Source: Psoroptes ovis (taxonomy: Eukaryota; Arthropoda; Arachnida; Sarcoptiformes; Psoroptidae). From it: DNA of 64,000 bases. A model generated the notes under the pieces. It worked only from the letters and a program-made list of their open reading frames with translations, made no database searches and was not told where the DNA came from. Below are positions 23,678-34,328 of the stretch, piece by piece; position 1 is the first letter of the stretch, and each line of letters starts with the position of its first letter. The position numbers and the translations under genes were made by a program. The DNA lies in NCBI GenBank assembly GCA_002943765.1, contig PQWQ01000006.1, positions 2,108,001 through 2,172,000 of the forward strand. The letters run 5' to 3'.

Positions 23678-25208
23678 TTAAACTAATTGTGACGTTGAAT
23701 CATGAAATTCGTTATATTTTCTATAGAATACATAATGCTGTAATACGAATAGTATGTCGAATAATATCGATACAAATCCTAATCCGAATTTGGTAAAATT
23801 ATTAAAAACTGTTGCCCAATCATCTATTTGAATAGAAATGCAAATTGGTCATAAATTTGTAAGTAAAAAAATTTCAAATGAAGTCTTACCATAATTGTAA
23901 GCTAATAGAAACATTTGACAGATACTCAATGTTCCACCTGTCAAATCAAGAAATATATTGCCGATACTCCAGCCGATAGTAGATTTACGTTGATAATTGA
24001 ACCATGCTTGTGGAATGTATTTGATAATTGTAATGACTAATTTGACGTATGAAAATATGTACAAATAATCTAATATGGTTATCCAATTCGTAAAAGCAAC
24101 AACAAAAGCAAGTATAGTGTAGCCAATCCATACGATTGATAAAAATATACGTCCAAACCATGAAACAGTTTGCTCTCCTCGCTGCTCAAAATTTCCGAAA
24201 AAATAAAAATAATTAATTGATTAAAATTCATGAATTCGTCGAATGCACTTACATCATAGATGAAACATTGAATAATGCAAATAACTGTAGCAAATATAGC
24301 ATGAAATCCAAAGAAAACATCATTTAATTGCACAGGAATTTGACTACGTGGATGCAAGACATGGTATTCATCTCGAATTGAATTGATTGCATATAATGAA
24401 AAATTGAATACTGAGTATGAAATGAAACCAGTGATATTCAATCCGATGAAATCAAAATTCAGTCCAACAACACTTTTACGCTTGAAATTGTACCATAATT
24501 GTGGATAAAATGAAACTGACCATGCAACAAAATAGATCCAGCCGATAATTGCACTTATCAATAATATCGTATCGGATACACCAACATTTATGGTGACATA
24601 TGCTTTGATTGCGCTATTGAGAAGGGATAATGATTAATATGATTAATTTTTACCATAAAAAAATATGAACTTACTCAATTTTATTAGAATTCTTATCGTT
24701 ATTTAACCATTTTGCATGTGCAACTAAATGTGTTTTGCCTTGTTTCAATGTTTGGAAATTTATTGTGATTGAACTTTTGCCACCTTCAATATAATATTCA
24801 TTTGGCTCAACTTTTAATATTTTACATTTATCTTCTTTCGAATTCCAATCAAAATTATCGTTTTCAGTATCTTCACATGTGAAACGAATAAACAATTTTC
24901 TCGTGTCATTTTTTGATAATGGCGGTCTATTTAATAGATAAAAAATTAATTATTCCAAAAAATGCCTTTTCAATTGCAAAAAAAACTTACGTAAGTGTTA
25001 AATTAAACGCATCAATTCGATTAAGTAATAGTTCCATAGAATTCGTTGATGTAAAAAGTTTGTGTGTTTCATCGTTGTCTGAATCAACTAATAATCTTTT
25101 CAATGATAGCACAATATTATGTGGTTCGGATGCTTTATCATAAATTTCTAATGAATAAATTGCATCGACCAATATGAAAGTTGTCAAAATCACAGTGAAT
25201 GGTTTCAT
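23678..25208 (-). CDS. CTNS: Cystinosin, lysosomal cystine/H+ symporter
   Basis: Five exons on the minus strand (25208-24991, 24926-24675, 24613-24253, 24181-23890, 23823-23678) join in phase to 422 aa. The N-terminus has a signal peptide (MKPFTVILTTFILVDAIYS), then a lumenal domain with N-glycosylation sites (NLT, NDT). Seven membrane helices follow with both PQ-loops: 'WSVSFYPQLW' and 'VKYIPQAW'-like 'IKYIPQAW'. Other hallmarks are GLNFDFIGLNITGF, NDVFFGFHA, and STIGWSIGNIFLDLTGG. The protein exports cystine from lysosomes. Human cystinosin ends with GYDQL as a sorting signal. Here the C-tail has YNEF, a YxxPhi-type motif that could do the same job. The 3' end faces that of Dicer, 163 bp away. 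Confidence 0.95.
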
Positions 25209-27921
25209 TTTGCACGAAAAAGGATAAGAGAAAAAATCACAAATTTTCCAAAATTTGAAATCAATCGTTAATAATGATAATTTTCAAAATAATTTATAAT
25301 CTAAACATTAAAAAGAACAAAAAAATATCGATTAATTAGCATTAATAGCTTAAACAATGTTCATCCGGTATGGATTTTTTTTCGGTGGAAAAAATCGTCA
25401 TCAGAAAAAAATTGAAAAATCGAGAAAAACAAATACAAAATGTCAACAACTTGAATGTAACTAGGTTCGTGTGTGTCTATGTATTTGTTTGGAAAGTTTT
25501 CCTGAACACGAAACACATCATAAACAATTATATTTACTATCATTGTTTGAAATGATTTCAAATATGACATCAAATCGATTATGATGAACTTACCTAATTA
25601 CAAAAAATATAATTTGAAAAAACCTAATAATTAATGAAAATGAATATTTTTTTTGCATTTCATATCAAAAAAATCAATGTCAATGTTTGAAAAAGAAACA
25701 ATAAATTTTTTTGTTTGAATTGTACATTCAAATACAATAATTCTAGTTGATTCAAATGATATGAAATTGATTATTTGATAGATTTTTCAAACGATTTTTA
25801 TACTGAATTTCATTATATAACTAACATTCACTTCTAGGGTAATTATCTATTTATCAATTTTTAGAAATTAATATCAAGTGAATTTGTGCCTAAATTTTAA
25901 TAAAAATTAAGGCAGACAAAATGATCAAGTGATGATTTTAAATGATAAAATATTGATAATCACATACATTAATCAATTGTACATAATTGAATTTTCAATA
26001 GTCTTTTTTTCTTAAATTGCTTAAAAATTATAAAATCGATTAAAATTTAAAAAAATACGACGATTCTAATCACTATTAAGAAAAATTTTCATTTTTATAG
26101 AAAAAAATGCATCAAATCAATTAAGTTCTTACAGTGTACATTCATTTTCTACATTCAAAACGGACAAACAATGAAAGGATTGTGCTATTTTTCACATAGA
26201 TTTGTGAACGGATAATGAATAATGATGTTCATATCCGCATATCAAACGTATAACATAACGGAGCATCATGCCAAAGATCATGATGAAAGAGAACTTGACC
26301 TTTTCAAATCATTAATCTTTGAAACATTAATAAAAATAATGCAAGATCAATTTAAAATGTTAAAAGAAAAGGTAGAAAATCAAGGATTAATATATTAAGG
26401 ATACAAACCTTTAATGTTTTTTTTTTCTTTGTAAATCATAAAATACAGACATTTGTTCGTATTTCAAGTCTAAGAAATTGACTAAGATTTTTTTCAATTT
26501 TGATGGTTTGGATTATTACACATCGGAATAAAAGATCAAGAATAATAAAGTTTTTAGATTTGATTTTGACGATTATTTAAATACTAGGATTTTTTCTCTT
26601 TGAGAATTTCAAGGAACTTGAAACATTTATGTGTTGAGAATGCAATGATGAAGTATTTATTATTACTTATACAATGCACATATTATCATATATTTTGTTG
26701 GCAATAAGTTTCGATTATTGATTGATTGTATGATAACCAAAAGATAATTTTCCTCCCCCATCACCATTGTTTTAATAATTAAAAAAATGAAAATTTACTA
26801 TTAATTTATTGATATTATCATTAACAATCATTGATTGTTAGGCACATTTCTATCAAAATTTTTGATTATTTCTAATTTAATCATAAGAAGAAATAAATGA
26901 CATTTTAGGCACGATTAGAGATAATAGAAAAAATTATATGCACTGATATGTATGTGAATATATGTTTTGATGATAAAAATAAATCTTGTTTTATTGATGA
27001 TATTTTGATAATTTTTTTTATTTTCAAAATGTAACAAATTTTGTTCCTCTCATTCACTGTGTACATGTGCCAGTGTATGTACATTGTCCTTAATGATTGA
27101 TAATTATTATGGCCGTCGCTGTTGTTTTTCAATTGATGCAAATATTTCGAAAATTTTTTGATTCAAAAACTCATGTTGGTCAAAATGTACAAAAATAGAT
27201 GATAATTTTGAAACAATAAGATTTCAGTATACCAGAATTGGTTTTATGATTCACAATTAAAATTTCAGTATAATGACTTGGCAATGATCATTGAGATACA
27301 TTTGAGTAGCATTAGGAATTAAGGAATCCTTAATTAATTGATTGCATGAACCTCAAATCCGTCTCTGATAGTCTCTTAATTTAAAAAAGGTTTCAATTAA
27401 AATACTGATTAAAATGACATCATTTGAGGCTCACTTGTTGATTAAATATACCACTCGATGATTATGTGATCATTAAGTTCAATCGTTTTTTGATAATGAA
27501 ATCAAATTATAAAATTTGGCTTTAAACTTCTTCTATTTGATGCGAAATGTCAATTTCTATTATCTTTTCCTAATTTTCTTTTGTGAGGAAAATCGGTGAT
27601 CACCGGTTAGTTTATCAGCAAAAATAAAAAACGATCAATGTGGCCAATCATTGGAGAGAATCATCATCAAAAAAGATTATATAATTTTTATTACGCCAAC
27701 AAAATGAACAAATAGTTGATTTTTTCGGATTAAACTGGTTTCCCAATTGTGATAAGATTAACAGACTTGTTTTCATTTTTGAAAGCATAATTATCGATTG
27801 TATCGATAGAATTGTTCCTCGGTTAATTTTTATCTTTGTTTATGTTTTCTTCTAAAATTTGAATTTTCTAATTTAAATTAAATTATTTTTAATTTCAATT
27901 GTTGTCATAATACGGAACAAT
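25209..27921. other. Intergenic region between cystinosin and SREK1IP1
   Basis: About 2.7 kb between two divergent genes, so it holds both promoters. No ORF is convincing. A 12-bp palindrome CGGTGATCACCG lies at 27594-27605. The stretch is otherwise AT-rich with no repeat I could define. Confidence 0.6.
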
Positions 27922-28731
27922 ATGAATCAATCAAATACAAATAACATACGTTCAGCATGTACTAAATGTGGATATCGTAAGTTTATTTGAATGTAAATGA
28001 TTTTTAAAACAAATACTCAAATTTAAATAAAATATGTTTGATTGTCTAAGTTTAATAATATGCGGTGCATTTCTCGCTGCAGCTGGTCATTTTACATATC
28101 AATGTCGTAATTTTTTTCGTGTAAATCCAGCCGAAGATATTGTGCTAGATGTAAGCTCAACAAGTTCATTCGATTCGGATGAAGGTGATATTGGTAATAT
28201 TATTAACAAAAATAAATCCAATCCAAATAGTAAAAAAGAATCTGATTATGATACAATTAAATCCAAATCAAAATTGAAAAAATTGCGGAAAAAAATTGAG
28301 AAGAAACATAAAAAACGTCATAAATCTAGACATAGTGATAGTGATGAAGATGATGATAAAGTTCACAGAAAAAAGAAAAAGAAGAGTAAATCAAAGAAAT
28401 TGAAACATGAGGAAAAAAGAAAAAAATCTAAATCTAAAAAGTGAGTCAGAATTGAAAATTTTTTAAAAAATTGATTCTAATATTGATTTATCTATTAAAT
28501 TATTTTAGGAAATCATCATCTAAGCATCGGCATTCAGATTATAGTGGCGAAAACGATAGTTCATCATCGAGAGATAAAAATAGCTCTTCCGATTCTGATT
28601 CTCAACAATCATTATCACCACTGCCATCATCTCGTTCATCATCATCTTCATCGCATGATCGGCGAAAAATTCCATCACAAATTGGATACATTTCAAAAAA
28701 TGCATCAATAAAACGAAAAAAAATTTCCTGA
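27922..28731 (+). CDS. SREK1IP1: SREK1-interacting protein 1 homologue (zinc-knuckle, Lys/Ser-rich)
   Basis: Three exons (27922-27976, 28083-28440, 28509-28731) join in phase to about 211 aa. The N-terminus holds a CCHC zinc knuckle, CTKCGYPGHFTYQC, split by the first intron, and then 'RNFFRVNP'. This CGYPGH knuckle at the extreme N-terminus followed by a Lys-rich and Arg/Ser-rich tail is the layout of SREK1IP1 (p18SRP), a nuclear partner of the splicing regulator SREK1. The tail here has strong basic runs ('KKRHKSRH', 'RKKKKKSKSKK') that serve as nuclear signals, then Ser-rich segments that are likely phosphorylated. Most of it is expected to be disordered. It is somewhat longer than the human protein. 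Confidence 0.88.
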
Positions 28732-29378
28732 TTTTCAATGATTAGTATTAATTGATCAAACAATTGATTCATTTATTTAATAATGAATGATTGCATATCC
28801 AATATTTTCATTTATGATTTTTTTTATTTTAGATTTCATGAATTATCTATTGTGTATATTTCATTTTCAAAACTGAAATTTTGATTTCACAAAAAATAAA
28901 TATAAACACATATTCTTTTAGAATGATATATAAAAATGGATTCAAGTAAAATCAAACAATTGATAGCCTTGAATATTCGATTTTCATTTTCTCCTGTGAA
29001 TTTTAAAATTGGTGCAACATTTCGACTTGACAAATATATTGAAAATCATTCAACAAAAAATTTGTTATTCATTCCGATCGACGGACATTTTAAGCTATCG
29101 AATTGCAATTATTGATAGATTGCAAAAGCTAACAACAATAAAAGCAATTTTGACATTGATCTTGAAATTTAAAAAGTTCAAAAATATAATAATCAAATAT
29201 TAATAATGTCAATAATGGAAAAAAACCTCTTTTTTCCACTTATGATAACAGTCAAAAATGAAATCGATTGATCAATATTTAAAGATTGACTATTTATCAT
29301 AAATATTATTATTATGATTATTCAATTAAACGATTATCATGTATATAGAAAGATTATTTAGGTTTAAAATTTCCCAAC

Positions 29379-29413
<35 letters not shown>

Positions 29414-30951
29414 TAAATAAATTCAATTTCCATATAATATTACGCACTAAAATTGAAAAAAATGCTGAATATAGGCGGTATAAAAAGGAAATTTAGCACT
29501 TATTCTAAATTTAGTGACGAAACATTGGTATTTTCGATCTACTGTCGTCAATAAAATTGTAGAATATATAGAATTAAATTTGAAAGATTGTAATTATTTT
29601 CCATCAAAAATTGATCATCATGGTCATCTTTGATGAAAATGCTAATTAATGTCTAAACATATTAACATTTGTGAATAGATTTTTATATTGAGAAAAAAAT
29701 TATCAAACAAATCACTTTCTAATTTTAGAATCATCTTTTTTTTCAATAAATCAAATAGTGTAATCACAATTTACAAATAGAAAATGATCAAATATCATTT
29801 TGGTTTTTCTTAATTTTCATCTATCTATCAATCAATTTGTCATAATGATTAATGGTTGAGCCTCTGTGATATTCATATTCACACAATAATTAAATGATTT
29901 CACATGATGATCATAGCAAAAAAATGAATTCAAGTTAATATAAAAAATTAATATCAATCAGTATTTTTTAGCCATTGAACAAATAGAGGAGGAATAATAA
30001 ATTTATTGATAATAATTGATTGATCGATATTTTTTTCACTTGATAATGATGATATGCGTGTGTAAAATCCCAAAAACAACAAAAAATAAATCAACCATTT
30101 GAAATAAGGTGAGTGTATATTTTTTTTTTGTTTTTTGTTTATCAATCATTTATTAATTCATTCATTTTCAATTTGATTTCATTTTAAGCCAGAATTTGTT
30201 GAATTTTTTATTTTTATTTTTTTTGCTTCCATCCAGCCCACATCTTTTTCCAAAATGAAGAACGAAACAATGAATTAATTAAATTTTTGTCAAAAGAATA
30301 TAAATTGCATTCATTGTGTTTTATTTATTCATTTACAGAGGAAAAATTCAAATCAAATTATTCTTATGATTTGTTCACTTGATTTTCAATAAGAATTTTT
30401 TATCTTCTTTTATCGATTAAGTGATTTAAGTTTGCATTTATTTCTGTATATTTTATAATTTGTATTTCGAAACGAAAACCTGTTGCTAACACATTCCGAT
30501 TTGATAGAAGCTTTATTAAATTACAATTTTTGTTATCGAAATTATTCATTAAAAAATCAATCAAATCATATGTTTGCCAAGAAAATATATAAGAATAAAG
30601 TAATAATTATTTATCTTAATTTTATGATTTTAAAGCAGCAGCAACACATCATTTGAAAAATCACCAGACTTTCTTGAAAAGTGTGCATGTGCCATGATCA
30701 TCATCAATATTGCTGATTAACAACAAAAGTGACCATTAATAAAGATTCTTTTTTTAATCAAAAAAAAAATTCTCAAATTCTTTTTTCTTTGTACTGTTTC
30801 TATTCATTCATTCATTGTCATGATCGTTGACAACAAAAACAGCCAAAATAGCATCGACAACATTGGAAATTCATTTCATTAGATAATTCAATAAAAATTC
30901 AGCAATTTTTTTCCCCTAAAAAATATCAACCATATGTATTATTAATTCAAA
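28732..30951. other. Intergenic region with poly(T) tract and TATA-like motif
   Basis: About 2.2 kb without a supported gene. It contains a 32-nt T run at 29381-29412 and a TATA-like box GGTATAAAAAGG around 29477-29488, in a slightly GC-richer context, with no clear coding ORF downstream. The right part should hold the promoter and 5' UTR of the selenoprotein-P-like gene. Confidence 0.55.
29381..29412. repeat. Poly(T) homopolymer, 32 nt
   Basis: An uninterrupted run of 32 T. It may be a reverse-oriented poly(A) tail of an old retrosequence, but no source sequence is visible next to it. It is a likely site of length variation. Confidence 0.8.
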
Positions 30952-32672
30952 ATGACAACTCGAAAGATTGTTACTAATTTTCACATTCATCATCAATATT
31001 ATTATTATCATAAGCATCAACATCGTCATTCAACTCTTTATCATCATATAATTAATCAATTGTCACACAAAAATGTATTTTTTATGTTCCTTTCGATCGT
31101 ATTAACAATTCACGTTTTATTTGTTGATACAACAAAATTCAAGTTATGCCATCAATCACCAAAATTACGCTTCTATGATATTGCTTCACATTTAAATGAA
31201 CAAACAATTAATTCATTGAATATTACCAACACCAATAATAATGATACACAGCAACAAATATTACCAAATCCAAAATATTTTCGCACATTATTCTCGAATG
31301 ATGTTAATTCAAGTATAAACCATACCAAAAATCAAAATAATGATGATCATGTTACTGTGATTGCCCTATCAAGTTTGAATGATGAACGTGCCAACACTGA
31401 TGCATGGATCAATAATCTTGAACACATTTATCATAATTTAGTTGAACAAAAATCGTTTATAAATATACGTTTTATATTGATTAATTCGAAAGATTCTTAT
31501 AATCCAATTTGGGTCAATCGTATACGGAAAAAAGTATCATTTGAAGTGTATCAAGAATTGCCATCATCACCTATCGCCAATTTTCTTGATGGTGATAGTG
31601 GTGATGTTTACATTTTCGATAGGTATTTGAATTTTTCCATACAATCATTTCGTATCATTGTATTGAAATTCACAAGTTTTTCAATTATTTCAGATGCAAT
31701 TTATTAGCTTATTATATTCGATTTCCATTAAGTTTTATTGATCGTCGTGATCCATTTTTTCAGGCTACAATATTGGCTGCACATACTGATTCACCGTGTA
31801 AAGAAAAATGTTCCCAACAACGATCCAATGCGACAAATAGCGCCGAGACAAATGATACAAGTATTGAAACGACAACTTCGGTAACACCTGTTGATTCGGC
31901 TGAAACCACTAATCAAACTGATTCAAAAGAAAATGAATCTTCGGATAATTCGATGAATGTTCTTTCACAAATGGGTGAAATTTTGAAAATATTTTATAAT
32001 CGTTACACGATGAATTTCGAACCTGAACATGAATCGACGACTGAAATACCGCCAACACTATCGATGATGAATACAACAAAACCGATCAATATGACAACAA
32101 ATCTAATCGATACATTGAATCGTACTTATGAGACTTATTATTCCCAAAAATCTAATCATTCGGAAGAGCCAGTTTCTCCTGTAAAAGTTTCCGCAGCCAA
32201 TGTCGGTATCGGTGAATTACGTGAGAAATTTGGATCACCTATTCAAAAAAATCAAACAAAATTATCTGATTTTTGTCAAAAAACGAATTGTTCGGAATGG
32301 ACAACCGAAAAATTATTGGCAGCAAGATTATGCTGTTTGAGTATAACCACTGAAGATGATGATGATGAACCAATGGTCAATGTTAATACAACAGTGTTTA
32401 TACCGAAAAATGGTGGCTTCGGTTGTAAATTATATCCACGAACAACATGTTCGATGATCAAACCTGTATTACGTTGTTGTACACGTAAGTTGGTGAATGA
32501 ATATTTTAATTATGCAATACAACTACGTGAACGACAACGTCAACAATTTGGATATGGTTTAGGACAACGATCTGTTCGAAGTAATTCAAATTTAGAGAAT
32601 ATTTTGTTACAGAGATTCATGGACAGGACAAGCAATAATCAAAGACAGCAAAAAAGTTTTCTTCCAACATAA
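30952..32672 (+). CDS. Selenoprotein-P-like secreted protein lacking the CxxU site, with 8-Cys C-terminal domain
   Basis: Two exons (30952-31622 and 31694-32672) join in phase to 549 aa. After a His/Tyr-rich start a hydrophobic segment ('VFFMFLSIVLTIHVLF') acts as signal peptide or anchor. Residues about 130-270 match the SelP N-terminal, thioredoxin-like domain: 'HVTVIALSS', 'IRFILINSKDSY', 'VSFEVYQELP', 'DVYIFDRC' split by the intron, 'RFPLSFID' and then CKEKC. In SELENOP the strand after VTVVAL leads into a selenocysteine-containing UxxC site. Here it is replaced by SSLNDERANTD with no Cys or Sec and no in-frame TGA. A Thr/Ser/Asn-rich linker with many N-glycosylation sites follows. A second module at about 418-486 has eight cysteines in the order C-C-CC-C-C-CC. 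I know no family with this module. The secreted nature and SelP relation are fairly firm; selenium or heme-related roles are unproven. Confidence 0.75.
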
Positions 32673-33039
32673 TTTATTTTAATTATCAGCAATTAAATTT
32701 CAAAATTTGTAGTCATTATTTATCAATATGATAATAAAAAAACCAAAAATTTCAATTTCATACAATTATTTTTATTTTTAAGTAAAATCATATCGAAATC
32801 GTTGCATATTTTTTCCATAATCATTAAAACATAATCATTTGTTTATAATTATAACAACAATCAATAACAAGGAAAATATTAAATGTAAATTATGATTAAT
32901 TTTGAATTATCGTACGAGTAAAATATTGAAGATTAACATTTTGGGAACCACAGCAAAAAATCACCATGTCTTAGTGAGGGTAAAGCAGAAAATTGTGGAT
33001 GCATTAGTAATTTTGTTTCATTTTTCAAATGAAAAAGGA
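32673..33039. other. Convergent 3' UTR spacer
   Basis: 367 bp between two genes that end toward each other. It holds only AT-rich UTR-like sequence with AATAAA-type motifs (for example 'gataataaaaaaacc' near 32730). No ORF. Confidence 0.6.
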
Positions 33040-33627
33040 TCACATCGAACGTAAGGCTGCCAAGCGTTTTGATAATTCATCTTCTTTGGTCGATTCTTTC
33101 GATGATGCTAATGTTGATGAAGCTGCATTCGGTAATTCAAGGTTCAACTCTAATCCAGCTTCATCGGCAATTTGTTTCATTAGACTATCAGTTTGTGCTT
33201 CAGGTGACATCGTACCCATAGCATTACTGATGGTACTTTCCATCGTATTTGTTTGTACATCAAGATCTTCAAATTGTTTTTCAAATTTATCCATAATTTG
33301 TGAAATTTTCTCCAAATTCATTGATTTCATAGCTGAATCCATAGCTTTCGTGACACCGCCGATTGATTGTGCTATCGATTTTGTGGCAACCGCTGTCTGT
33401 ACACGGCTAGCAACAGCATCAACACGACTAGCCATTCTCAAGAAATTTAATGATTGATTCTTTTCACGAATAGCATTTTCAGCATAAATTCTAGCACCTT
33501 CGACATTACCATTTTGAATGGCTTTTTTACATTTTAATTTTTGAATGCGTTCTTGTTTTTCGGCACGTTTCGAATGACGTTCTAGTTCTTTTGCCGCAAA
33601 TTTTAAATTGAATAAATGCTTATCCAT
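33040..33627 (-). CDS. CHMP1: Charged multivesicular body protein 1 (ESCRT-III)
   Basis: A single exon with ATG at 33627 encodes 195 aa, close to the 196-199 aa of human CHMP1A/B. 'KHLFNLKFAAKELERHSK' begins helix 1. 'GARIYAENAIREKNQSLNFLR', 'ASRVDAVASRVQTAV' and 'MNLEKISQIMDKFEKQFEDL' are hallmark blocks of the family. The C-terminus DELSKRLAALR is a MIM1 motif that binds the MIT domain of VPS4. The protein polymerises on membranes in endosomal sorting, cytokinesis and nuclear-envelope closure. 'NVEGARIYAENAIR' and 'DVQTNTME' fit CHMP1B slightly better. Arthropods usually have one CHMP1. The lack of introns is unusual among its neighbours and may reflect a retrocopy or intron loss. Confidence 0.95.
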   Translation of the reverse strand: MDKHLFNLKFAAKELERHSKRAEKQERIQKLKCKKAIQNGNVEGARIYAENAIREKNQSLNFLRMASRVDAVASRVQTAVATKSIAQSIGGVTKAMDSAMKSMNLEKISQIMDKFEKQFEDLDVQTNTMESTISNAMGTMSPEAQTDSLMKQIADEAGLELNLELPNAASSTLASSKESTKEDELSKRLAALRSM

Positions 33628-34328
33628 TGATTGCGGTTGATCAAGTGTGTTACCAATTTTGAATTAATGATTAAATTAATTTTTTTCAAAAAAATGGAGC
33701 AAAAATCAAATTAATATTTCAAGAAATATTTTTTTGAAAGTAAACAAACAAACGCAATAATTAAATATCTTCATATGACGAAAATAAATACATAAACAAT
33801 TCAAGCTCACATTTCCCACACCCCAATGTCGATAACAATTGCATTTGAATAACACAAATCAGTACACATACAGCTGAGCTATTACTTTTTTAATTTTTAA
33901 TTTCTATGAAAATTAATATGAATTAGAAATGATGGCGCAATCTGTCGACTTAAATTATAGTCAATTTGAAAAAATTGTGATTTTTAAAATGAAATTTTAT
34001 TTATATTAAATCAATCAATCATTTATCAAAGGAAATTTGAGAATAAAATCCAAAAGATCCAAAATCCTTTGAAAAGGCCAAATAAAAAATTTATCATCAA
34101 TAAATTTATATTTATTAAAACAAATAATTAAAAATTGAAAAATAATAAATCTAATTTGGAATGATCAATCAATGAATGGTAATTAATGCATTAATGAATG
34201 AAAGTGTTGAGAAAACACCGGATTATTTTCTTAAAGAGAAATTCTTTCTAAGCATTCAAATTTGGACGAAATTCATCAAAAAACCATTTAAAGATGGCAA
34301 TAGTATCATTTTCATGATGATTCCAGCA
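33628..34328. other. Spacer between CHMP1 and DM-domain gene
   Basis: 701 bp between two genes on the minus strand. It should hold the CHMP1 promoter and the 3' UTR of the DM gene. No ORF or repeat of note. Confidence 0.55.

Noticed and set aside
33029..33457. 142-aa plus-strand ORF
   Set aside because: It is antisense to CHMP1, whose minus-strand frame is clearly the conserved one.
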